Source of the DNA: Candidatus Bathyarchaeota archaeon | GTDB lineage: Archaea; Thermoproteota; Bathyarchaeia; Bathyarchaeales; WAQA01 | DNA: 8,950 bases | Assembly (NCBI GenBank): GCA_015520475.1 | Contig: WAQA01000204.1 | Location: 1-8,950 of the forward strand | Direction of reading: 5' to 3' | In this document: piece after piece, positions 1 through 6,521 of the stretch | Layout of the letters: every line of letters starts with the position of its first letter | Numbering within the stretch: the stretch's first letter is position 1 | Notes under the pieces: generated by a model | Told to the model about the DNA's origin: nothing | What the model saw: the letters and a program-made list of their open reading frames with translations, nothing else | Databases searched by the model: none | Translations under genes and position numbers: made by a program

Positions 1-1689
1 GATCTCCTCAGCCTCCTCCCTTGTCAGTTCATATTCTCTCTGGAAGTATAGAAGCCATTTAGATCTATTCTCTGGACTGAAGAATATATGGTAGACCCTC
101 TGAGCAACAAGAGTTCCAGCCATCTCTATATCCTCTTCTAAACGTTTAAGGAAGGATAATGTCTCCTCTTTGTTCTTTCCTACAGTTCCAGCTGAAGCTA
201 TGGCTTCAACAAATGCCGGTTCAGTTAGCTTCTTCAGATATTTGTAGCCGCTTACAATTCTAACCTTCTCCTCGAAGGATATGTTCTTCGATAATTCCTC
301 CGATGCGCCGAGGCTTTCAGCCAGCTTCTGCAGAAAACCTTCTTTATCCTTAACTTTGGTTAAAGCTTGCTTAAGCAGTTTTTCTGCTTCGACATCCCGT
401 AAGTGACTCTCAAGTCTACCGCCCATGTTGGTTTCATAGACCTGTGTCGGTTTTATTCCCTTCTTTAATGCCTCAGCCATCCCCTTCATAGCCGCCATGA
501 TAAGCATGGTTTCTTGGACAACAGTGTATGTAACAGTGTTATTCGTTCCTATCCCCATACTGTTGAGAGTTGTTGTTATATCGATTGCGGCTGGGTATCC
601 ACCGGCCACCTTAAATACTATATTTGGTCTCCCTCTCTCTTTAATGTTAGAGTAGCCCCACGTAAGGTAGGCATCGAACTTCTTAAGGAACTCCTCAGCT
701 TTTGAGTATATCTGTAGTGCATCCTTTACGCTCGCTTCGTAACTCGCTGCAACATTCGGATTCAACTGATAGCTTACCATGCCATCATAAAAGTCTGAGA
801 GTAAAGCGATAGGCCTAAAGACTTCAAGGTTAGGCCATAAAGCAACCATTGTAGCCTGCATAGTTATTTCATCGCCATATTTCTCAGGATTATCAGCCCA
901 CTCCTTTCTGTTAGCAGCAACCTTCTTGAACTCCATCCATAGCTCAGGATTATCATTGTATGCTATAGCTGCGAGAACAGGATTTGTTGATACCTGTACG
1001 TAGCCTAGATGCCTTAGCCATCTTAACCCTATAGCATAGTCATTCCCGAACTTGCACATTCCCTTCGTTACCATCTGATAGTAGACGTTGCCTTTTATCA
1101 CTTTATCCGCAGCCTTTAGGAAGCTTGATGCCCATCTACCCTCAACAAGCCCCTGTCTTATCTCTTCTCCCATCTTAGCAATCATCCCTTTACCCTGCAT
1201 AACGCGATCCATATCCAGTAGCATCTTGTCTATGACAGCCTTAGCCACAGTTGTCTTTGCTCCTTCATTCTTCTCCAAGGACTCCCACTTCTCAAGCGTA
1301 TACATGATTCTCCTCAAGGAGGCTTCCATCTCATCCTTAGAGAAGCCTACCCTGAGCCCCTCAATGCCTATAAGGTTTAGAGCTATTTCTATTAGAACCT
1401 CATAGGATCTTTGACGCGTCTGGATCTTCCTTATCTGTGATTCTTCGCTCTCCCCCTCTATAGGCCTACTCTTAATAAACTCTAGATTTAATTGTCGGAT
1501 GATTCCTTCCAGAACGGTCACTAGTTTCCCTCGCATCTCCGTATTTAGAAGGTGATCAGCTGCTAGTTGGGGGTGACCCTTCAGAGCTGTTCTGACCACG
1601 TGTTCGCAGTGATCGAGACTAGAGACTGGTAGTTCCAGATCTTCTGGACGTGACTTAAGAATAACTGAGGAGACATCTACATTATACAT
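1..1689 (-). CDS. Transaldolase-superfamily protein, large, C-terminus beyond left edge
   Basis: The minus-strand frame is open from 1689 to the left edge, giving 563 residues without a stop. Residues from about 215 to 460 read as a transaldolase (Schiff-base TIM-barrel aldolase). STNP at 234-237 matches the TNPS strand. MVSYQLNP at 304-311 matches the GRVSxEVDP strand. FKVAG puts the presumed catalytic lysine at K360 (KIPAT in classical enzymes), and NNTVTYTVVQ at 383-392 matches the NxTLxFSxxQ strand. Known family members transfer a dihydroxyacetone unit in the pentose phosphate pathway. This protein is odd in size: classical enzymes have about 210-330 residues, whereas here some 210 helix-rich residues precede the barrel and over 100 follow it. 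I do not recognise those parts. The barrel call is good; true transaldolase activity is inferred. The start ATG at 1689 is the only standard start in the open frame and lacks a well-placed ribosome site. Confidence 0.8.
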   Translation of the reverse strand, partial: MYNVDVSSVILKSRPEDLELPVSSLDHCEHVVRTALKGHPQLAADHLLNTEMRGKLVTVLEGIIRQLNLEFIKSRPIEGESEESQIRKIQTRQRSYEVLIEIALNLIGIEGLRVGFSKDEMEASLRRIMYTLEKWESLEKNEGAKTTVAKAVIDKMLLDMDRVMQGKGMIAKMGEEIRQGLVEGRWASSFLKAADKVIKGNVYYQMVTKGMCKFGNDYAIGLRWLRHLGYVQVSTNPVLAAIAYNDNPELWMEFKKVAANRKEWADNPEKYGDEITMQATMVALWPNLEVFRPIALLSDFYDGMVSYQLNPNVAASYEASVKDALQIYSKAEEFLKKFDAYLTWGYSNIKERGRPNIVFKVAGGYPAAIDITTTLNSMGIGTNNTVTYTVVQETMLIMAAMKGMAEALKKGIKPTQVYETNMGGRLESHLRDVEAEKLLKQALTKVKDKEGFLQKLAESLGASEELSKNISFEEKVRIVSGYKYLKKLTEPAFVEAIASAGTVGKNKEETLSFLKRLEEDIEMAGTLVAQRVYHIFFSPENRSKWLLYFQREYELTREEAEEI

Positions 1690-1839
1690 GATGCCATCAC
1701 GAGATTTAATCTGAATCCTCCAATTATTTATGTCTTTAGTCTCTATGATTCTCTGTTCATCTTTAGGTCCCTTCGGTTAGAATCTATTAAGATGATGAAG
1801 GCAGCATGCGGTGTACTAAGGCACTAACTCTGCAAGCGC
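1690..1839. other. Intergenic, divergent spacer
   Basis: This is the upstream region of the minus-strand transaldolase-like gene. The part nearest the gene (to about 1766) is open in frame with it and may be coding. A weak minus-strand TATA-like stretch (TTAATAG) lies around 1783-1789. Beyond that I see no RNA gene or clear repeat. Confidence 0.4.
1717..1721 (-). promoter_or_regulatory. Ribosome-binding-site-like GGAGG with no matching standard start
   Basis: On the minus strand GGAGG occurs 27 nt before the ATG at 1689, too far to serve it. No in-frame ATG, GTG or TTG follows at normal spacing. The frame stays open upstream for about 25 codons to a TAA and reads like protein. An ATT codon at 1708-1710 sits 6 nt after GGAGG and is in frame, so a rare initiator or an assembly error further upstream is possible. 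Confidence 0.35.
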
Positions 1840-1896
1840 CTTTTATCAAAAACTTTAAATACGATTATTCGTAGTTTTTAATACGATTGATAAAAG
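1840..1896. repeat. Nested inverted and direct repeats, candidate operator of the iron operon
   Basis: A perfect 10-bp inverted repeat, CTTTTATCAA at 1840-1849 and TTGATAAAAG at 1887-1896, brackets 37 bp. Inside are a second palindrome, TACGA-TTAT-TCGTA (1860-1873), a 7-bp inverted pair AAAAACT (1848-1854) / AGTTTTT (1873-1879), and a direct repeat TTTAAATACGATT (1854-1866) / TTTAATACGATT (1877-1888). Each direct-repeat copy contains a TATA-like core. Such arrangement over a promoter is typical of a repressor site. The DtxR-type protein encoded directly downstream is the obvious candidate ligand, which is inferred. Confidence 0.6.
1875..1884 (+). promoter_or_regulatory. TATA box for the iron operon, probably leaderless transcript
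   Basis: The stretch TTTTTAATAC is centred about 26 nt before the ATG at 1906, the normal archaeal TATA-to-start distance, and there is no ribosome binding site before that ATG. Together this suggests that the transcript begins at or next to the start codon. A second TATA-like core, TTTAAATA at 1854-1861, would give a leader of about 20 nt. Confidence 0.55.
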
Positions 1897-1905
1897 TGTA
1901 TAACG

Positions 1906-2595
1906 ATGTTAACAACTAAAGATGTATCACCAACATTAGAGGAATACTTAGAGGCAATATACAAACTTGAGAGGAAGAATGGAGCGGCCAAAACCAGCGA
2001 ACTGGCTAAAATGTTGAATGTAGCCCTTGGAACAATAACGAATACCATTGAAAGCATGGAGAAGCAGAATCTAATAAAGCATAAGCCCTACAAAGGCGTC
2101 AACCTAACGAGGAAAGGCAGAAGGATAGCCATTGACGTGATAAGACGGCACAGACTATCAGAAAGGCTACTCACAGACATTCTAAAGATAGACTGGAGCA
2201 AGGCCCATAACATAGCATGCAAGCTGGAACACGCCATATCCGACAGGGACATAATCAGAAGATTGGATGAGGTATTAGGTAAGCCGAAAACATGTCCACA
2301 TGGCAACCCCATCCCCTCAGAGGATGGAGAGATACTTGAAGAGGAATTGGAAGTATTAGTTGACTTGAATCCTGGGGAGAGAGGAGTAATCACCAGAATA
2401 GTATATGAGGATCCGGAATTACTGGAATACTTAGCATCGATAGGTCTAGTACCGGGAGTAAATATACAAGTCAAGGAGAAAGCACCCTTCGATGGTCCAA
2501 TAACCCTCAAAGCCATGAATAGAAGTTATGCATTAGGCCGCAACATAGCATCCTTCATTCTAGTAAAGAAGAGGCATGTAAGGGGAGGGAGATAA
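1906..2595 (+). CDS. DtxR/IdeR-family metal-dependent regulator with C-terminal FeoA domain
   Basis: This 229-residue protein is a metal-activated transcriptional regulator. Residues 8-75 form the winged helix (SELAKMLNVALGTIT as recognition region). Residues 76-137 form the metal-binding and dimerisation domain: by alignment to DtxR, H82 and E86 match the ancillary site residues H79 and E83, and H101, C105, E108 and H109 match H98, C102, E105 and H106. CPHGNPIP at 130-137 is the usual family tail. Residues 150-222 are an SH3-like FeoA domain. A cysteine at 105, where MntR-type manganese sensors have Glu, favours iron; the DtxR Met10 position is Glu13 here. It is first in a four-gene operon, ends 1 nt before the permease gene, and probably represses its own operon when iron is plentiful (inferred). 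The start has no ribosome site and fits a leaderless message. Confidence 0.93.
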   Translation: MLTTKDVSPTLEEYLEAIYKLERKNGAAKTSELAKMLNVALGTITNTIESMEKQNLIKHKPYKGVNLTRKGRRIAIDVIRRHRLSERLLTDILKIDWSKAHNIACKLEHAISDRDIIRRLDEVLGKPKTCPHGNPIPSEDGEILEEELEVLVDLNPGERGVITRIVYEDPELLEYLASIGLVPGVNIQVKEKAPFDGPITLKAMNRSYALGRNIASFILVKKRHVRGGR

Positions 2596-2596
2596 T

Positions 2597-3439
2597 ATGC
2601 TTGGACAATACCTAATAACGTTCAGAGAGGTTCTGGAGGCAGCCTTAATAACAGCCATAATACTTTCATACCTGATAAGAACTAATAGACGTAGACTCTC
2701 CAGATACGTATGGCTTGGAGTCTACATGTCCGTAGCGGTGAGCGCAGGATTAGGAATAACAGTATGGATAATCTACGGTTCCCTGCCCGAAGCAACCCAG
2801 CTACTCTTCGAAGCAACAGCAGCATTCATAGCCGTTATAGTATTGTCCTCAATGATTTATTGGATGGCTACCAAGGGAAGATACATAAAGAGAGAGATGG
2901 AGAAGCGTATCGAAGCAGCAGTCACGAAAGGAACCGTTATAGGATTAGTATCGGTTGCGTTCATAGTCGTATTCAGAGAAGGACTTGAAACGGTTCTCTT
3001 CTTAACACCCTTCCTAATAAAGGATGCTGCAGGAACAATTCTTGGGATGCTTACCGGGGCGTTAACAGCCCTCCTACTCTCATATGGAATCTTCGTGGCA
3101 GGAATGAAGATTAACCTTAGAAGATTCTTTTATTTCACAAGTATACTATTGATACTTCTCGCCGGAGGATTAGCGGGTTACGGAACCCATGAACTCATCG
3201 AATACTTCGAGAAGAACGGTGTTGAAGTAGGCTGGCTAGGCGAATACGCATACGCTCTAAACGTGCCGAGAGACAGCCCACTCCATCACAAGGGAGTTAT
3301 AGGATCAGTAGCGGCTGTAATGTTCGGCTACACAGTTAATGCAGAATGGGCAAGAGTTATAGTTCATATAGCATACCTAGCGATATCATTCCCACTTATA
3401 GTATGGATTTATAATAAGCCATCCAACGGGGAGATGTAG
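2597..3439 (+). CDS. FTR1/EfeU-family iron permease
   Basis: This 280-residue polytopic membrane protein has about seven hydrophobic segments. It carries both signature iron-binding motifs of the FTR1 family: REVLE at 10-14 in the first helix and REGLE at 127-131 in the fourth. The REXXE glutamates are known to be needed for Fe(III) passage in yeast Ftr1p and bacterial EfeU. Family members usually work with a multicopper oxidase (Fet3p) or with EfeO/EfeB; none of these is encoded in the window. Here the gene lies between the DtxR-type regulator and feoA/feoB, preceded by a strong GGGGAGGGAG ribosome site that overlaps the upstream gene's end. A short charged cytoplasmic stretch (92-108) separates helices 3 and 4, and a loop with HH at 230-231 may lie outside. 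Co-regulation with the Feo system is inferred from spacing. Confidence 0.92.
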   Translation: MLGQYLITFREVLEAALITAIILSYLIRTNRRRLSRYVWLGVYMSVAVSAGLGITVWIIYGSLPEATQLLFEATAAFIAVIVLSSMIYWMATKGRYIKREMEKRIEAAVTKGTVIGLVSVAFIVVFREGLETVLFLTPFLIKDAAGTILGMLTGALTALLLSYGIFVAGMKINLRRFFYFTSILLILLAGGLAGYGTHELIEYFEKNGVEVGWLGEYAYALNVPRDSPLHHKGVIGSVAAVMFGYTVNAEWARVIVHIAYLAISFPLIVWIYNKPSNGEM

Positions 3440-3441
3440 CC

Positions 3442-3753
3442 ATGCAGCATAGAAATGGAATGAACAGCGGATCAGATTCCAACGGTTACAGATTCCGCCA
3501 CCGCCACAGACACAAGAGAGCGATATCCGTTCTGGACCTCAAGCCTGGACAGAGAGGAAGGATAGTGTCCCTCAGAGGAAACCAGAAAATAGTGCAACGA
3601 CTTGCAGACCTAGGACTTACACCAGAAACGACAATACATATACTGAGAACAGCTCCGCTTAACGGGCCTATAGAGATAGCTGTTAGAGGAAGCAGACTAG
3701 CTATAGGAAGGGAAATAGCCAGAAATATTCTTGTACATGCCGAGGAAGAATAG
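3442..3753 (+). CDS. feoA: FeoA, SH3-like accessory protein of ferrous iron uptake
   Basis: This 103-residue protein has a complete FeoA domain at 30-100. LKPGQRGRIVSL starts the barrel, then come LADLGLTPETTI, NGPIEIAVRG and the closing LAIGREIARNILV. FeoA binds or modulates the G-protein/membrane transporter FeoB on the cytoplasmic side. Ahead of the domain is an unusual 29-residue basic tail with alternating Arg/His (RFRHRHRHKR, 17-26), which could bind metal or nucleic acid; ordinary FeoA proteins of about 75-85 residues lack it. The domain closely resembles the one fused to the DtxR-type regulator two genes upstream. The start ATG is 2 nt after the permease stop, with GGGGAGA seven nt before it, and the stop is 1 nt before feoB, so translation is probably coupled. 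Confidence 0.92.
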   Translation: MQHRNGMNSGSDSNGYRFRHRHRHKRAISVLDLKPGQRGRIVSLRGNQKIVQRLADLGLTPETTIHILRTAPLNGPIEIAVRGSRLAIGREIARNILVHAEEE

Positions 3754-3754
3754 A

Positions 3755-5731
3755 ATGAGCAGCTGCCACTCCCATAGCAGTAACAAAAAATCAGGTTCTG
3801 ATAATGAAGAGAAAGCGGACTTAACCATAGCGTTAGCTGGCAACGCAAATGTTGGTAAAAGCGTAATCTTCAATTACTTTACAGGTTTACATCAGCATGT
3901 AGGCAATTGGCCTGGAAAAACAGTTGAGAGGGCCGAAGGAAGCCTACACTATAAAGGATACAAGATAGACATAATAGATCTCCCAGGAATCTATTCGCTC
4001 TCGACCTTCTCAATCGAGGAGCTGGTCTCCCGAGAATATATAGCATATGAGAAGCCAGATGTTGTAATAAATGTGGTTGACGCATGCGTATTAGAGAGAA
4101 ACCTCTTCTTCACTCTCCAATTAATTGAGATGCAGGTGCCATTAATAATAGCAGTCAATATGATCGACTTAGCGAGAGAGAAAGGAATAGTAATAGATGA
4201 GAAGAAGCTGAGTGAAATTTTAGGTGTACCAGTAATCCCTACAATCGGAATAAAAGGGATAGGAGTTAACAGGCTTATAGAAGAAGCGATAAGAGTTGCA
4301 GAGGGAGATTTAAAGGCGATACCGAAAAAGATCGAGTATGGAAGGGAAATAGAGGACAGAATCAGAAAACTGGAGGATTACCTAAAAAGAATTGAACTAC
4401 CATACCCATCTAGATTCATTGCAATAAAACTTCTTGAAGGAGATGAAGAGATAAGAGAGGAGATCCGCAGGATCAACGAGGAAATCGTAGAGGTAGCGGA
4501 GAGATACTCTAAGGAGATTGAGGAGATACATGGAGAGCCATGTCCAGTCGTAATATCATCTGAGAGGTACGCTATAGCCAGCAGAATAGCCAATGAAACA
4601 CAGAAGATAACCCCAACTAAAAAGACTAGTTTAACCGATAGGATCGACAACTTGATCACCCATAAAGTTTTAGGTTACATATCAATGTTTCTGATAATGT
4701 TTTTTGTGTTCTACTCAATCTTTACATTCGGAGATATTCTATCAAGGATAATATCAGGCTTCTTTGACGCTCTTAGACCACAGAACCTCGGAGGATACCA
4801 AGAGATATTCTGGGAGGGAGCTGTTGGAGGATTCGTAGCTGGTGTAACCCTTGTTCTCCCATACGTTCTACCATTTTACTTTCTATTAACGATACTTGAG
4901 GATACAGGTTACCTGCCGAGAGTGGCATTCATGCTTGATAACTTAATGCATAAGATAGGATTACATGGGAAGGCTATAATACCGATGATTATGGGTTACG
5001 GATGTAACGTTCCAGCATGCTACTCATGCAGGATCATGGAGACACAGAGAGATAGATTAATAGCTGCATTCGTCATAACATTCATCCCATGCACAGCACG
5101 TATAATCGTTATACTAGGATTAGTGGCTACATTCGTTAATGTATGGTGGGCTTTCACCCTATTACTTCTCGATCTAATCATAATCCTTATTATGGGAAGA
5201 ATAGCCTTCAAGGCCATTCCAGGAGAGTCCATGGGATTAATTATGGAGCTACACGCCCTCAGGATGCCTTCTCCACGAGTAGTAATCACACAGACACTCT
5301 CCAGACTAAAAACAATAATCTACATAGTATTCCCAAGTTATATAATTGGAGGAGTAATACTTGCTGCAATGTACAGCTTCAATCTTCTGAAGCCTATAGA
5401 GACGCTTCTAGCTCCCATAACAGTTGACTGGCTTAGACTCCCATCAATAGTAAGCGTCCTCCTACTCTTCGGCGTAGTAAGAAAAGAGCTTGTAATAATT
5501 ATGCCATCGATACTCTTCGGCACAACAGATCTAGCAAGAATATTCACTCCAACACAGATGATAGTATTATCATTCATAACCATGATATATATTCCATGCG
5601 TAGCAACATTCACGATGCTTAAACGAGAATTCGGATGGAAAACAGCGCTCTACATAACTATATTTGAGATTTTATTTGCTATAGCCCTAGGCGGAATATT
5701 CTCTAGAGTAATACAGTTTCTATTTGAATGA
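3755..5731 (+). CDS. feoB: FeoB, GTPase-coupled ferrous iron transporter
   Basis: This 658-residue protein imports Fe(II) across the membrane. The N-terminal G domain has all key motifs: GNANVGKS (29-36, P-loop), WPGKT with the switch-I Thr at 56, DLPG (75-78) and NMID (135-138). A helical region (about 190-290) follows, then the membrane part with two Gate domains: GCNVPAC at 416-422, PCTAR at 445-449, VVRKEL at 574-579 and a late PCVAT at 614-618. The length is normal to slightly short for the family, and no C-terminal FeoC-like domain is present. The first residues, MSSCHSHSS, offer Cys/His ligands. The frame is open upstream to a TTG at 3731 and an ATG at 3737, but both lie inside feoA. 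The ATG at 3755 is one nt after the feoA stop and has GAGG at 3742-3745, so it was chosen. Confidence 0.96.
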   Translation: MSSCHSHSSNKKSGSDNEEKADLTIALAGNANVGKSVIFNYFTGLHQHVGNWPGKTVERAEGSLHYKGYKIDIIDLPGIYSLSTFSIEELVSREYIAYEKPDVVINVVDACVLERNLFFTLQLIEMQVPLIIAVNMIDLAREKGIVIDEKKLSEILGVPVIPTIGIKGIGVNRLIEEAIRVAEGDLKAIPKKIEYGREIEDRIRKLEDYLKRIELPYPSRFIAIKLLEGDEEIREEIRRINEEIVEVAERYSKEIEEIHGEPCPVVISSERYAIASRIANETQKITPTKKTSLTDRIDNLITHKVLGYISMFLIMFFVFYSIFTFGDILSRIISGFFDALRPQNLGGYQEIFWEGAVGGFVAGVTLVLPYVLPFYFLLTILEDTGYLPRVAFMLDNLMHKIGLHGKAIIPMIMGYGCNVPACYSCRIMETQRDRLIAAFVITFIPCTARIIVILGLVATFVNVWWAFTLLLLDLIIILIMGRIAFKAIPGESMGLIMELHALRMPSPRVVITQTLSRLKTIIYIVFPSYIIGGVILAAMYSFNLLKPIETLLAPITVDWLRLPSIVSVLLLFGVVRKELVIIMPSILFGTTDLARIFTPTQMIVLSFITMIYIPCVATFTMLKREFGWKTALYITIFEILFAIALGGIFSRVIQFLFE

Positions 5732-5740
5732 CATAGGAGC

Positions 5741-5750
5741 ATATATATAA
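5741..5750 (+). promoter_or_regulatory. TATA box for the methyltransferase gene
   Basis: ATATATATAA lies 10 nt after the feoB stop. At normal archaeal spacing, transcription would start near 5769-5773. No T-rich terminator separates it from feoB, so read-through from the iron operon is also possible. Confidence 0.6.
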
Positions 5751-5768
5751 ACGCCGCTAAGAGATTAT

Positions 5769-5792
5769 ATGAGGGAAGAAGACAAGCATTGA
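5769..5792 (+). other. Seven-codon ORF overlapping the methyltransferase start
   Basis: An ATG at 5769, placed about where the TATA box predicts the transcript start, opens a frame coding MREEDKH. It ends with TGA at 5790-5792, overlapping the TTG start of the next gene in another frame (ATTGA). It could be a leaderless leader peptide coupled to the downstream TTG, or chance. Confidence 0.25.
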
Positions 5793-6490
5793 CAAATCTC
5801 AGATCAATGTTTAGAGAGATATCAAACAGATATGACTTATTGAATCACATAATTACTTTTGGATTTGACATTGTCTGGAGGAGGCTAGTAGCTAATAGGA
5901 TAATACTTAGAGGGGTCATATTGGATCTTTGCTGCGGAGCAGGAGAGCTTATATCATTATTGTCTAGAGACGTGGATTCCAAATCTTTCTTGGTAGGATT
6001 AGACTTCACAGAGGATATGCTTAAAAGAGCTCAAAGAAGAAGGGAGACTAAGGAGGGAAAGGCTCATAAGAGAATCGACTTTGTATTGGCAGATGCAAAG
6101 AGACTTCCATTTAAAGATTCCTCCATCGACTGCATATGCATGAGCTTCTCCTTCCGAAACTTAACATTCAAGAATACAGAGGCATCAACCTACATAGAAG
6201 AGATATTAAGAGTATTGAAGGCTAAGGGAAGATTTATATTCATAGAGACTGGACAGCCCCAATCAAGATTTGTCAGAAGAATTTTACATATATACTTAGA
6301 GAGGATTATGCCTATGATTGGAGGAGCAATATCAGGATGTAAAGGAGCATATCGATACCTAAGCACCTCAGTAATAAATTTCCCACAAGCAAACAAAATA
6401 GGAAATCTACTGAAGGAAGCAGGATTCCTCAAAGTCTCTATTAAACCAGTAACTTTAGGGGTTGTTACACTCTTTGAATGCAGCAAATAA
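5789..6490 (+). CDS. UbiE/MenG-type (demethylmenaquinone) C-methyltransferase
   Basis: This 233-residue SAM-dependent methyltransferase is of the UbiE/COQ5/MenG family, which performs the C-methylation of a quinone ring late in menaquinone or ubiquinone synthesis. The family opening is present (MFREISNRYDLLNHIITFG, 7-25). DLCCGAG (46-52) is SAM motif I, LDFTEDML (71-78) holds the acidic ribose-binding region, and ADAKRLPF (101-108) with FSFRNL (120-125) matches the hallmark ADAExLPF...FGLRN. ILRVLKAKGRF and YRYLSTSVINFPQ (188-200) match later family blocks. In an archaeon a menaquinone-type substrate is more likely than ubiquinone (inferred). The family opening begins a few residues after the TTG, so TTG at 5789 (GAGGG at 5771-5775) is preferred; ATG at 5807 is an alternative that trims six residues. 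Confidence 0.87.
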   Translation: MTNLRSMFREISNRYDLLNHIITFGFDIVWRRLVANRIILRGVILDLCCGAGELISLLSRDVDSKSFLVGLDFTEDMLKRAQRRRETKEGKAHKRIDFVLADAKRLPFKDSSIDCICMSFSFRNLTFKNTEASTYIEEILRVLKAKGRFIFIETGQPQSRFVRRILHIYLERIMPMIGGAISGCKGAYRYLSTSVINFPQANKIGNLLKEAGFLKVSIKPVTLGVVTLFECSK

Positions 6491-6500
6491 TATGGTTTAT

Positions 6501-6512
6501 ATAAAAAGAAGG
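6501..6512 (-). terminator. T-rich stretch in the convergent gap
   Basis: On the minus strand CTTCTTTTTAT follows the reductase stop by about 10 nt in the 31-nt gap to the convergent methyltransferase. Archaeal termination needs only a T-run, so this is a plausible but weak terminator. No hairpin is seen. Confidence 0.35.
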
Positions 6513-6521
6513 TGTCGGAGG

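Noticed and set aside
1088..1405. Plus-strand frame of 105 codons opposite the transaldolase-like gene
   Set aside because: It sits within the long minus-strand coding region and shows only shadow composition.
1800..1845. A tRNA or small structured RNA in the GC-richer stretch before the iron operon
   Set aside because: No cloverleaf, T-loop or acceptor pairing could be drawn; only the short GCATGC palindrome is present.
2088..2516. Minus-strand frame of 142 codons opposite the DtxR-type gene
   Set aside because: The sense frame carries all metal ligands and the FeoA domain; the antisense frame is Ser-rich with no motif or ribosome site.
3731..3754. Upstream TTG/ATG starts for feoB
   Set aside because: They would overlap feoA by over 20 nt and lack a placed ribosome site, while ATG 3755 has GAGG at good distance and fits the operon's 1-2 nt spacing.
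3486..3848. Minus-strand frame of 120 codons across feoA and the feoB start
   Set aside because: It lies opposite the complete, motif-rich feoA and feoB, is rich in Ser/Leu/Cys as expected of an antisense shadow, and has no domain signature.
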